NCBI GenBank assembly: GCA_002633025.1
Contig: NMRB01000233.1
Coordinates: forward strand, 29,466 to 93,465
Length of the DNA: 64,000 nt
Origin: Notospermus geniculatus
Lineage: Eukaryota; Nemertea; Pilidiophora; Heteronemertea; Lineidae
Reading direction: 5' to 3'
Position 1 is the first letter of the stretch. The number at the start of each line of letters is the position of its first letter. Made by a program: the position numbers and the translations under genes. This document shows positions 11,441 to 22,305 of the stretch, piece by piece. Under the pieces are notes generated by a model. That model did no database searches, had not been told where the DNA came from, and worked only from the letters and a program-made list of their open reading frames with translations.

Positions 11441-11669
11441 CATTATCAATTTATTGTAAATCGACTTTACGTTGTGGACCCGCTGTCTTAGTGTAGAAAG
11501 CAATTTCCACCACAAACTCAGGCATATCCCGCACAACATTCCTTCAGTAACGTTAATTACCCACAGAAAAGCTGCGAAGTTTTTCTCAAGTCAGACACTC
11601 CTGATAGCATTTTTCCTCAACTCATCAATTAATTTCGATTCATCGTCTTAAATGCATTGATATTCGATT
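11441..11669 (+). repeat. Direct repeat, copy 1
   Basis: About 229 bases recur at 12046-12278 with high identity, for example CCCACAGAAAAGCTGCGAAG and CAGACACTCCTGATAGC. The spacing is about 607 bases, so this is a local duplication or two copies of one dispersed repeat. Confidence 0.85.
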
Positions 11670-12045
11670 TTTACCTTCGTGTTTTGAACCCATTGGTACG
11701 TACTCGTTCTAGATAATCCGTGAGAATCATTTTGACGGGAAGTTTATTCAGGAACAATCAGAAATTCAGCGAGTTTGTCAGCAAATCGAGAAATTTTTAC
11801 AGCCGCCATTTTGAGAATGACCAAGACGGAATAGAAGCTTCGCTGTGATTGGCTGTCTTCGGCGGAGTCCAGTGCTCCGCTGCTTCCCCACTAAAATGGC
11901 ATTGATGTCACCAGGGTCTGAACCAAGCGCGAGAAGGGGAGCCGGTTGTGAAGACCCTGGGTGCGAGGGGGGATGCAAACCCTGCAGCCCTGACCAGACC
12001 CTGTGGCGTGCGCTCCCTAGGGAGTGGAGCAACTGCCCTCAGCCC
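11670..12045. other. Spacer between direct repeats
   Basis: GC-richer sequence (11880-12030) with overlapping short frames but no recognisable protein. Confidence 0.5.
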
Positions 12046-12278
12046 TTTATCGATTTCTGGTAAATCGACTTGGTTTTGCGGTCCCGCTGTCTTAGTATAG
12101 AAAGCCATTTCCACCACCAGCTCATATCCCGCCCAACTACAATTCCATTCCTTCAGTAACGTTAATTACCCACAGAAAAGCTGCGAAGTTTTTCTCTAGT
12201 CAGACACTCCTGATAGCATTTTTCCTCAACTCATCAATTAATCTCGATTCATCGTCTTAACTGCATTGATATTCGATT
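12046..12278 (+). repeat. Direct repeat, copy 2
   Basis: Second copy of 11441-11669, with one small insertion after TATCCCGC. Confidence 0.85.
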
Positions 12279-13617
12279 AGGAGTTATCAGTTCTTCCACG
12301 ACACAGATTCCGCTAACCGAGTCTTCAGCGAATCGCTTTCATGACTGTCAATATCCCAGGAGTTCTGGCCTCATAAATCAATCAAAGGGTGGATATCGAT
12401 CTCGCTTATATGATGCACAAGAATTTCGGTTTTGACACGTCTCCTGTCCCGGTGGGAAAGATGCTAATGTTACTAGAATATAGCAATATTCCGTTACGCT
12501 TGATGATCAGAGATGCATGTTTCCATTCTGCTCTTCCTTGATAAAGGCCTACCTATCGCTATAAAGATTAAAGTCCCAGTTGCGCCTATTTTTTACTATT
12601 AAGAGAGTGTTGGGGAATATAATGCTGATCAAAATGCTTTTTTGTTTCATTGAAAAATTCCAACTGGTTAAAAAGTTATAACATATTTAATGGATTTGAT
12701 CATAGGAGAATGTGCAGCCTAATTTGATGACGTCATCTCAGGAATTTGCATAACGAGCACGCATTTTAGTGTTGTAATGGACTTACGCAACTATATTCAT
12801 TTGAACGAATGAAGCCAGAAATTTGTTTATTAGAAAATATGTACATGTAAATGAAAATAAGATTTTTTTGTCCACAGTGGATGGCTCAGATTTGATTTCA
12901 TTTATCCCTGCAATGACATCACGCATAAATTAGCATTTTTGACCGTGGGTAGTTCCTTACTGTACCAAAAATAGCATGTAGCACTGGCATTTTCACGCAG
13001 ATATTCCGCGATATCTTCCAAACTATTCATCCGAATTTGATGAAACAAAAAGCAAAATATGTGTATTTGTGTGTTCTATAGACTTCAGTAAATCTGTGTA
13101 GTCAATATTTTGATACAACTAGGACTTTAAGAGAAAGCAACATTCTTCTCATCGTCCATATCGCAGGTCGTACTTTTCAAGCAATCTAAATGGTATCGGC
13201 AGTACGGATTCTTGTATCGTTCATCAAGCTGGTATCGGTAAAAGATGTTCAGTTTCCGTTCATAAGGTTACGGCTGTTTCAGGCTTTTGAATCCATCCAT
13301 CGAAATGGTTTCATAACCTTTTTAGGTTCTGGACGATGCAGTAAGCTGTCTACGTGTTTCTTTAGGTGTTACATCGTTAAAAGGCAATAAGAACGTTGCA
13401 TCGTTGCTTGCTCATTTGCATTTCAAATGACAAACTTTGTACACAAAGGAAACTGCATAGCTTTCTTTTGTATATCTGAGCGCACCGATATTAGAAATAT
13501 CAGAAATGGAACTTTATTTGATGGCCGCATGCTTTAGACAAAATATCAGTGCACGCCTTCCTATCTTTCTATTTGCCAAATAATCATTTGTGAGGAAGCT
13601 GTTGTCGTCAGAAAAAG
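12279..13617. other. No gene seen
   Basis: AT-rich stretch of 1.3 kb with no repeat partner in the window and no convincing coding sequence. Confidence 0.55.
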
Positions 13618-13768
13618 TTAAAGCGAATCGACAGTCGTTTTGTAAACAGAAGGATGATGTTTGTAAACATTGCCCTCACAGCCAATCAGAATGCAGGAAA
13701 TGAGTGTTTGTAAACAAAGATTCGTCCCCTTTTGCATTCAAATTTTTTTCGCTGACGAATCGCTTTAA
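13618..13768. mobile_element. MITE bounded by TTAA
   Basis: TTAAAGCGAATCG at 13618 is mirrored by CGAATCGCTTTAA ending at 13768. The TTAA at both ends fits a piggyBac- or Kolobok-type target duplication. A second inner pair is formed by GTTTGTAAACA motifs. Confidence 0.7.
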
Positions 13769-14104
13769 GTACATGTACATATTTCACCATGTAAGAATCC
13801 TCGGAGTAGAAAAGGAATGATACAGCATCATGGTTGAATAAGTACCAATCCACAACATCAACATACAAACACGATCAAGTTTGAGAATTTTCTGTTTTTG
13901 TGCGTTCCCATTTGTAGAGGAATTCAAGACCTGCGCCTTGTTCTTATATAAGTCTCAGAAAGTGACGCGGTATTACTCGAACATCGGTTAGTAATTGACA
14001 ACAGGATGATCAGTTATTTCGATGGAGGCCCAAACAGCTGTGTGGCACGGATCGTTTTACACTCAATAATTCAGTGGCATCCGCCTCCGCTCGAACCTGT
14101 CACC

Positions 14105-14333
14105 CTCAACCACTGAAACACTTGGTGCCAAAGTCCGTTTCTGAACACTAGATGTCACTACCAGTTGTTGACGAACGCGCTCGATCAACCAGCCAATGAA
14201 CGATCAGCCAATAAGAAAATGTTTCATGTTTTCCCCCAGTTGCGTGAAATACTGGTCGCTGATTGGTTGATGACAGTTTGCGCCATCTAGTGTTCAGAAA
14301 CATGATTAGGCCCCATCTGTGCCAGTGGTTGAG
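14105..14333. mobile_element. 229-bp inverted-repeat element
   Basis: CTCAACCACTG at 14105 and CAGTGGTTGAG ending at 14333, with further pairing of TTTCTGAACACTAGATG against CATCTAGTGTTCAGAAA. No second copy was seen. Confidence 0.8.
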
Positions 14334-14982
14334 AGCGTAGTATTAAGCTCGAGGCCACTGGGGACGAGTGTAGGATCGTTTGTGACCCGACCCATCTACA
14401 TCTTGAACCACCAATAGTTACATCGCTTCGCCCTTCTGTCTCCGCTCTAAGCGTACTCCGGAGGCGAAGTGACAGGAGACCTCGGTACTTCACGATGTTG
14501 TTACCGGAAAATGATTTCTTCTCAGAATGTCCTTGTACTGTCCCCCTGGGGCGGTCATTCATTTGTATTTTCTATTAGGACTTCTTTTCATAAATTGGTC
14601 CATTTACCAAATGTGTTATGAGAATGACAAATTGAATGTACAGAACCTCGGTTTCTGTTGGCAATGATGGAAGAGTCAATGTTGGCGTTAGTGTCCATCA
14701 AGTGAAAGGCACGTTCACATCGTGTGTGGGTATTTTCTTTCCGTCACTTGGCAAACCTCATGTTGTGGGCAAGCTACGTCTCGTCAAGACAAAAATTCAA
14801 TTAGCTAACGATGCTTTTAATATGCTAGTCCGTGCTATCATGTGGCCGTGTGTCTCGTGGCTGGAATTTTAATGGAATTGAACAGAGTGGTGGAATATGG
14901 TTTAGTGATAAAAGGAGAGCATGGAAGTGAATGAAAAATACGTTCTTTGGTAATAATTGAATTACCAACTCATGACTAGATC
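14334..14982. other. No gene seen
   Basis: A 78-codon frame from 14636 on the plus strand has no recognisable domain and is not called a gene. Confidence 0.5.
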
Positions 14983-15432
14983 CAGAAAGGAATCCAACAT
15001 AAAGGTTTAACTGCGAACGATGAAGTGACCGAGGGATACACTTCATGTGGTGCCACCAGATGTCTCTCACTGCCTGAAGTTTGGCTTTACGTGATAGGCA
15101 GGAGTGTCAACTTTTTTTATGGTAGTGGGGTACATGAATCTGTCAACTTGATGCCTTGAGTTCCATTTCTGAGGATAACAGAGCTATTTTCAGCACAATT
15201 AGTGTTCCATATGCAAATGTACGTTAGCCTATTCAAATGTACACAGATGACCCTGCGCTCTCGTCGTTCGTGGGGTTCTCATTAATTCAGTCCTTTTGTA
15301 TCAAAAGATCAACTAGTCGGAATTCAAGAAAATTTGCAGTAAACATGCAGAAGGGTCTTGCCTCTCATATGGAAAAGTCGGAATGCAAATCTGTTGCGGT
15401 TTAAAGGGATACTGTCCACATTTATAAAATAC
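14983..15432 (+). repeat. Dispersed repeat, copy 2 of an inverted pair
   Basis: Reverse complement of 23-472. The right end abuts a MITE at 15434. Confidence 0.85.
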
Positions 15433-15433
15433 T

Positions 15434-15633
15434 AAAGTGGCTGTTCACTTAAGGCTCAATTGTTCAATATAAATCTAAGAATTACATTGCCCTGGCCTCT
15501 TTCTTGCTTATGTCATACTCCCCTCACGCCTACTGGCCCACAAGCCTCTACTGGACAGTCTGCTCAGGCCAATAGGCCAAAAATGTGGTTCTTGGGATTT
15601 TGTAAAATTGACCCTTAAGTGAACAGCCCCTTT
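15434..15633. mobile_element. 200-bp MITE at the edge of the dispersed repeat
   Basis: GGCTGTTCACTTAAGG near 15439 is mirrored by CCTTAAGTGAACAGCC near 15613-15629, with flanking AAA/TTT. Non-coding. Confidence 0.8.
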
Positions 15634-16215
15634 TTACGTTGAACCTTTATGTTTGATTCGTTTATGGTTGAATAGACAATTCTAGTGACTGATTTCAACC
15701 TTTTCATTATCTGTGTAAAAACCTCACATGTAGCTACTCGAACTGTAGCTGGCAATTATATACAAGCTTGTGTACATGTGTAGTTCTGTTGCGTATCTTT
15801 TTAAGCATCACGTGCCTATCTTTACTTTCACCACACTAACTTGTAATTAAGTCTTCTCATTGTTCCTGACGTCTGCGCTGCGTTCCTTCCACCACATGTC
15901 GAAGAAGATTTATCTAAGCTCAGATTCTCTGACATCAAAGAGAAAGGGTTCCATTTAATACCACCCCGTCTTCGCCAGAGACATTATTCCTGACATATCC
16001 AGCTAGTGACAGGCACTTAACGTAAAGAAAAACACCCTGCGGTTAATATCAGATCAAACATATGACAAATTCAGGACGTATCTCTCGCGGGGAAGAAGAT
16101 ATTTGACATCTATTAGTTTTTGATCGTTGTAGAATCGAGTTTTGCCATAAAAAGGAATAAACATTTTGACAGCGGAGGACAGTTACGGTCCCCGATTTCA
16201 CCTTCTGGAGCGGTA
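15634..16215. other. No gene seen
   Basis: The first 30 bases carry an ACCTTTATG..TTTATGGTTG motif resembling the terminus of the 14983-15432 repeat. The rest has no supported feature. Confidence 0.5.
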
Positions 16216-16525
16216 TGATTGCAAACCATTTTGGTTCCCTCAGTCACCGCTAGGTTGAAATGTGACTTCGGTAGCGACCGCCATTTTGTTGAGGCTCATT
16301 ATCATAATTTGGGGATTCCCTTGTCACATGTCTGACATCCTGCCAATCGGCCATGTTGACATTTTCTGAACACGTGGGTTTGTTTGGGATTCCCCCATTC
16401 TAATCAGGTCATTCTGTTTCTAAAAATAGCATCGGGGCGAAAAATTCGCCCCGAAGATGGCGGCCGCTACCGAAGTCACCTTTCAACCTAGCGGTGACTG
16501 AGGGAACCAAAATGATTGCAAACCA
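16216..16525. mobile_element. TTTTGGTTCCC-family element with a 13-bp flanking duplication
   Basis: The element spans 16229-16512 (284 bp) with TIRs TTTTGGTTCCCTCAGTCACC. It is flanked by perfect direct repeats TGATTGCAAACCA (16216-16228 and 16513-16525). The centre holds a GC-rich hairpin, CGGGGCGAA..TTCGCCCCG, near 16434-16455. A longer relative is at 43454-43886 and a left-end fragment is at 25494-25540. Confidence 0.88.
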
Positions 16526-16540
16526 TTCAAAGTGAGGACC

Positions 16541-16693
16541 CTAGCCCACTGCCTCAATAGGTATCGCTAGTGGTTAAAACTATCGGGAATGAAACCGACA
16601 TCCCGTCCTGATCAATTTCCCACACAAAAGGCGTCCATTGTATAGGACCTGGTTTCGGTGTGCTGCCCTCTGTCGTAGCTAATATCCCCATTA
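16541..16693 (+). repeat. Dispersed repeat shared with 40842-41000
   Basis: About 150 bases, including CAAAAGGCGTCCATTGTATA, recur at 40842-41000 in the same orientation. No TIRs were seen. Unclassified. Confidence 0.8.
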
Positions 16694-17727
16694 CTGTAAA
16701 TTCGATTAAGAGCCGTCATCATTTCATAGATGGCAGCACCAGTGTCATATTGAATGATGTCGGTACAAAATCGCGCAAAATACTGCCCTCAAAAAGGCAG
16801 TATGTCCCACTTGTGATCATAGGGAAGACAGCGATTGAAGTAATGCCCATATTCTGTACTGCCAAGTACAAAGGAGTGTAAACTGTCGCTGTTCTTTTTA
16901 TCAATCATGCCCCCATTAGCGGAAATACTATACTGCCGTTTACTATTGGAGAGCAGGATATAAGGTCGCGACGGCTCCAACAAGAGTCTAGTAATCAGTA
17001 TTCACGTATTCAAATTCCATTTCCTCCAACAGACACGAGAATTACTGTCCTTCAACATTACAGCATGATTTCATTGGAATATGCATTAGATTCATTCCCG
17101 ATGCATTCACGACTACATGACCACCATGGAGCCCCAGCAGATGCCTTCCGCAGACAGCTGGTATCAGCCTGTTAGAAAAACACGACCAGAAGACAGGCGT
17201 GAACGTGTTCAATTGGGACCGATTCCGATTGCTTGTTGATTTTTTGCTCAATTAACGCCAGGGCCCCGGAGAGTTGCATTGTAACGGAAGAGAGGAAACA
17301 ATTACTACCACAGCTAGTGACACACAACTCCTGGTAGGCAGGGACAGGGGCTGGCGGACAGAAAACGTCCTAGTTGGCAGGGACAAGGGCTGTCGAGCTG
17401 TAGAATGCCAATGACACCGAACGTCCTACAAGGCAGGGACAGTCGAGAGTGCTGGGACCTTGTTCACAAAGCACCTAAGGGCATTATTATTATTATTAAA
17501 AATTTATGTAGCGCCTTATTCCAAAAAAGGCTCTGAGGCGCTTTACAATATTTGCATGCAATACAAAACGTAAATGTAATACCATAAAGGAATCAAACCA
17601 TAAAGGTTCAACTCGGATTTCAGAGATCACATTTTAAAACTCGAAATATTGTATGAAATCCTTTACGNGTGAATAAGGTCCCTGAAGAACAGCCAATGAA
17701 AAATTTGATTGTGTGGAGCGGCCATAA
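16694..17727. other. No gene seen; short (ATT)n run
   Basis: Includes (ATT)n at about 17477-17496, a single N at 17667, and an ATAAAGGAATCAAACCATAAAGG motif resembling the terminus of the 14983-15432 repeat. No coding evidence. Confidence 0.5.
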
Positions 17728-17843
17728 GGCTGAGTTCACATAGAGGTATACGGTGTACGGACACGCTGGCGAACAAAGGGTTCACGGTCATAAACCCTTT
17801 GTTAGGCCAGTGTTCGCCGGCGTGTCCGTATACCTCTATGTAA
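17728..17843. mobile_element. TATACGG-family MITE, interrupted at its right end
   Basis: Arms GTTCACATAGAGGTATACGG and its complement flank a GAACAAAGGGTT / CCAGTGTTCGCC centre. The hAT5-like element at 17844-18009 sits in the terminal TGTAA of the right arm. The last bases of the arm (TGTAAACCC) resume at 18010. Confidence 0.8.
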
Positions 17844-18009
17844 CAGGGCCGTATTTAGCGGGGGGCTAGGGGGGCAGCTGCCCCCCCCAGAGCCAACCAA
17901 AAAACGTGATTTTCATGCAGATTTTTGGCAAAAACCGGCAAAAAGAGGTCTTCTGCCCCCCCAGAGGGGCTTTTGCCCCCCCAGGACCAAAAAGCTAAAT
18001 ACGGCCCTG
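17844..18009. mobile_element. hAT5-like MITE, CAGGGCCGTATTTA ends
   Basis: 166 bp with TIRs CAGGGCCGTATTTAGC, flanked by a 5-bp direct repeat TGTAA (17839-17843, 18010-18014). G- and C-runs (GGGGGGC, CCCCCCCC) lie inside the ends. A relative at 37706-37849 has the same ends, centre and duplication length. Nested in the previous element. Confidence 0.88.
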
Positions 18010-18028
18010 TGTAAACCCGACCAAATAT

Positions 18029-18154
18029 GCTGAATTCACATAGAAGTATACGGTATACGAACACGTTGGCGAACAATGGCCTAATAAAGGGTTCATGACC
18101 ATGAAACCTTGTTCGCAAGCGCATCCGTATACCACATCTCTATGCGAACTCAGC
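18029..18154. mobile_element. TATACGG-family MITE, copy 3
   Basis: GCTGAATTCACATAGAAG..CGGTATACG at the left pairs with GCATCCGTATACC..CTCTATGCGAACTCAGC at the right. Confidence 0.8.
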
Positions 18155-18406
18155 CTAAGCACGCTGGTGATTCAAACGTAAACATCTTTTTTTCGAACGC
18201 GATTTTTACCCATGCATAACTAATCGTGTTGACTATTTTTGCAGTTGCTTACGCAAATAGAAGGGGTGACAGCTTATTATGTAATCACCCGTCACCCCTT
18301 CCATTTACCAGATGAACTGCGAATACGACAAGCACCATTAGTTATGCATCAACGACTTCGCGTACGAATAAAATAATTTTGTGTTTGAATCACCCGCGTG
18401 CTAAGG
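18154..18406. mobile_element. 253-bp inverted-repeat element
   Basis: CCTAAGCACGC.GGTGATTCAAAC at the left pairs with the complement ending at 18406. Inner imperfect arms include AGGGGTGAC..GTCACCCCT and TGCATAACTAA..TTAGTTATGCA. Shares its edge with the preceding MITE. Confidence 0.8.
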
Positions 18407-19148
18407 ACGCTGTCGATTCGATTGCCGTCACTGCAGCTTGTCAATGTCAGTTGAGCTCAGCCCTCCTCAAACCGTCTGAGTGTTTGATTAGAGTCTCTCC
18501 AAAGATGAGAGAGCAACTCTTTGTATTGTTATTACTGTAACTCATTAAAATTCACTTCACAAAACAGATTCTTGAGAGACATCGTCTGGGTTCCTCATTA
18601 CTGAAGAGGTGGCAAGTTTCACCATAGTTTGTTGATACATGTATACATGTTGTATTATGAAAGTTTTTGCTCAGTTTGCCGGTCCTTTTCACATGGGAGT
18701 CTGGAGTAATCAAAACAGAAACTGGTCTAATTCAAATCTAAATACTTGTGGGGTTGGAAGAGTAATTTTAGGAAGAATGGTGAGACAATCACAAACGATT
18801 CATAGTCATGTTTCTTATGTACCGTCAGGGGAATAATCTGCCGAAATGTGCCCTAAACACTGAACGGCTGTCCGAATAGCGTGGTTGAAATGGCGCCTGT
18901 CTCTGTCTTCTCAATAAGCGTGTTTATTACTTACTCTCGCCTACACTGGCCTGGCACGACAGCGTTTTATTTGACGGAAGTTCTCCAAGTCGGGCCTGTC
19001 GCGCCAGGCGCTAACCCTCCCGGCCCCTGAGCCGGTTACTTCGGGAAGTATCCCAGCATGCAAAGCATGATGTCACTTCCGAATGTAGATGCACACAGCC
19101 CTCGCATACATCGATCCATACATCGGCGTGCAAAAGAAATAAAACGCT
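18407..19148. other. No gene seen
   Basis: Unassigned sequence. 19040-19062 shares GGAAGTATCCCAGCATGC with the element at 7348-7732. Confidence 0.5.
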
Positions 19149-19237
19149 GTCGTGTTAGACACGAGTAAAGTGTCATGGCGGACAATCAGCCAATCAGAGC
19201 GCATCCGCCATGACACTTTACTCGTGTCTAACACGAC
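19149..19237. repeat. Perfect 34-bp-arm palindrome ending at an N
   Basis: 19149-19182 and 19204-19237 are exact complements (GTCGTGTTAGACACGAG...), with a 21-base centre containing CCAATCAG. The right arm stops exactly at the single N at 19238. This is either a small MITE or an assembly fold at a join. Confidence 0.85.
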
Positions 19238-19238
19238 N

Positions 19239-19616
19239 AAACCCCACTCAAGGGTTTCTGCGGGGCCTTGGATCCCCCTGCGCCAGTTATGCCCTACAGT
19301 GCGCGTTTCTCGATTCGATATTTTGAATATGTGAACGAATTTGACATGTGTCCCAGATTCCGCTCTGATTTCTCGCCTCTCCTGAACTGTCGACAATTAA
19401 TGAAAGTTATATCATCAGTAAAATTTGATATCAACGCATATCACCATCTGAGGAAATACCAAAGACGTGACATTTGCCGCGGAAGCAAATCAAAATTAAA
19501 ACCACACCAGATAGGAAATTCCTGGCGGAGTTCCGTAAGATACACCTTTCGGAAGGAATTTCTTCAGCCATATTGGGTTCAAGGTCATACAGGGTTGGGT
19601 CAAATTGGCCATTTAA
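19239..19616. other. No gene seen
   Basis: A 131-codon plus-strand frame (19268-19663) spans this stretch and runs into the foldback element. It has no recognisable domain. Confidence 0.45.
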
Positions 19617-20519
19617 TACATGTACAGGCGTTGACTGATCTTTATCTACACTTGATATCTTGAATATTTCAAATACTACCGCACCGATTTTGACACGGTT
19701 TATTGCATATGAAAGGAAAACTTGTTGGTCATATTTCTGCATCAAAATTTAGGAAATTTCGAAATATCAAAATTATCTAATAGCTTATCAGAAAAAAACT
19801 TAAAAATCAAAATTTTTATTTTGTAATTTTATTTTCATTTTTATAGTTGTTCTGATAGAATGTAACTTTCGAAGGATTTTGGTCCTAGTTCCATCAAAGT
19901 CTTCAAGTGGTTGCTGAGATATTTGAGATTATCACATTTTTGATAATTTGAGATTTCATATTTTTTTTACAAAATTCTGATGTCAGTAGATAGAGCTGTC
20001 CACAGATCATAAAATTATGAAATTTTGGATGATTCGCATAAATTGGTTAGAATTTACGCATGTTTTTCAAAATATCAACATTTTGTTAATTCAATATTTC
20101 TGCCCAGTTAACGCCAAAAAGTTTCAAAAAAAACTATAATCTGAGGTTAGCTTTGATTATCTAAATTTCTTGAAAAAACGTGAAAATTTCAAATTATCAA
20201 AATTTTGATAATCTGAAATATCTCAGCAACCACCCAACATATTTTGACGAAACAAATTTCAAAATCCTTGGAAAGTTCCATTCTCTCAGACCTAAAAATT
20301 TAAATAAAGTTACAAAATAAAGATTTTGATTTTCAAGTTTTTTTCTGATGAGCTATTGCATAATTTTGATATTTTCAAATTTCAAAATTGTTGTTGCAGA
20401 AATATGACCAACAAGTTTTCCTTTCATATGCAACAAACCTTGTTGCGGTATTGAAAAAATACTTGAAATATTCAAGACATCAGGTGTAGATAAACATCAG
20501 TCAATGCCAGTACATGTAC
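19617..20519. mobile_element. 900-bp foldback element with ~350-base arms
   Basis: Left arm 19617-19970 and right arm about 20165-20519 are diverged complements. Landmarks are GGCGTTGACTGATC against GATCAGTCAATGCC-like sequence and GAAAGGAAAACTTGTTGG on the left mirrored by CCAACAAGTTTTCCTTTC on the right. Strongly AT-rich. No open frame of note. Confidence 0.88.
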
Positions 20520-20609
20520 GTGTACATGTACAATATCGTTGTACTCTTCATTAAGACATACCGGTATTTGCTTCATACTGTCAACAACTTTATTGGAATT
20601 AAAAATTTA

Positions 20610-21031
20610 TGGCCCGTATTCAATAAGGGTGATCATCGCACGTTTAAGGGTGTTTTGGCCTAATCAGCGTACAAATTCTGCATTACACAGGTTAAAGGCC
20701 TAGAAAACTATTGTCTGATGTCTGTACGGTGGTTCACCAGAGGCGTTTATCCGCAGGATAATCACACGCGTCTAACTATCCTGCGTCTAAGTCAAAGAGC
20801 ATGAAGGAAATGTTGAACGATCAGGAAGGCTTGTCTAGAATTTTTCCAACATTTTCTATTGTCCTCCCACACTAAGACGCAGGAATGTTAGACGCGTGCA
20901 ATCATCGTGTGGGTAAAATGCCAGGGATCAGGCAGCTTACAGAACGTACAACAATAGTTTCTAGGCCTATAACCTGTGTAATGCAGAATTTGTACGCTGA
21001 TTTAGCTAAACACCCTTATTGAATACGGCCC
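20610..21031. mobile_element. Foldback element with GGSCCGTATTCAATAAGGGTG ends
   Basis: Long arms (20610-20715 against 20930-21031) pair through CAGCGTACAAATTCTGC. An inner pair, ACGCGTCTAAC against GTTAGACGCGT, makes nearly the whole 422 bp self-complementary. Flanked by TAT on both sides. Ends resemble the hairpin family at 37552, 41199 and 50318. Confidence 0.85.
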
Positions 21032-21299
21032 TATAGCTTTAATTTCATTCAATTGGCAATTTGAGAGTTATTCGTGATCGGTTAACTCGACAGGGCGTTG
21101 TCATTAATTAATCAAGTGCGAGGTTGCTTTAATTAATGCCTGTTAAATTAATCTGATACTGTACTCGTTAATTCACTATACTCTTTGACAATTTTCTCAT
21201 TCCGTCACTGTTTGGTACACCTCTCTTTTAGACTGATAGGAGAAAAAATTAAAATATAAACAAAACATGTGTTACTATTTCTGTTGAAGACTCCTCAAT

Positions 21300-21766
21300 C
21301 ACATAGTAAAAATCCCCATAAATCCCTTTTGGGGAAAATGTTTTATTAAGGTTTGAATTTTTGGAACTGACTTTATCATTGGACCCAAGAACTGAACTTT
21401 GTACAGGAAAATGAGACTGGATGTACAACTAACATTTGAACGGTTGGATTTACACCCATTAAATGTATTACAAACAGATAGAAACACGGTGCCTCTTAAT
21501 CGAAAAAGCGTGTTTTTTTGTAGTTTTTAACTCGTTACGTAATTGGAAACGGCGTTTTTATGTATTTTGACCCATTTTGTGAAATTTACATAAAAACGTC
21601 ATTTCTTATTACATAAAACGAACAAAAACATGCTCTTCTGCTTCTGAGGTGCCATGTTTCTATCTATCGGTAATACATTTATGGGGTGTAAATCCAAGTC
21701 AGTTCCAAATATTGAAACCTTAATAAAACATCCCCAAAAGGGATTTATGGGGATTTTCAGTATGTG
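21300..21766. mobile_element. 467-bp foldback element
   Basis: CACATAGTAAAAATCCCC at the left and GGGGATTTTCAGTATGTG at the right start imperfect arms of about 190 bases, with CCCTTTTGGGGAAAATG mirrored at 21729-21744. The centre carries a GAAACGGCGTTTTTATG / ACATAAAAACGTC pair. Confidence 0.85.
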
Positions 21767-22305
21767 GTTTCTCACAGTCATGTGCATAAAATGACAAAAA
21801 ATCGTTCATGTCCTAAATTTTTCCAGGTTCTGGGACAAGATTGGTCTTTCCTACCAGTCTATTTCCCTCCAACACGATCCTGAGTCACCAGAACTCAAGC
21901 GATGCTCAACTCAGAAGATGCATCGACCCAGATTAATTCGACTGTCGATGATTTACCCAAAGTACAAAAAACTCTTTGAATGATGTTCCCAAAGTTGAGC
22001 AGTGTTGAGCTTGGATCGGTAAATTCCACTCTTGTATTCATGAGCATTGCATAAAATCATATTGACATTCTGTCAGGGGATCTGTTACAACATTTTGTAA
22101 TTGCAATTTGCAATTCTGTTTGATAAAGCGTCGTCATAGATTTTGAAACTGCCGTACTTGTGTTTTTTCCACAGAGCCAGTCAAACAAATGGTTTCATCT
22201 CGTCGAGATAGAAAAATCATGAACATAATCCCGATTTATTGGTCTGCAAGGTATTTGTCGCCTCCATACTTCATTTTAAAGACATTACAAGTTGGCATTC
22301 CTGGA
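21767..22305. other. No gene seen
   Basis: No supported feature. Confidence 0.5.
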
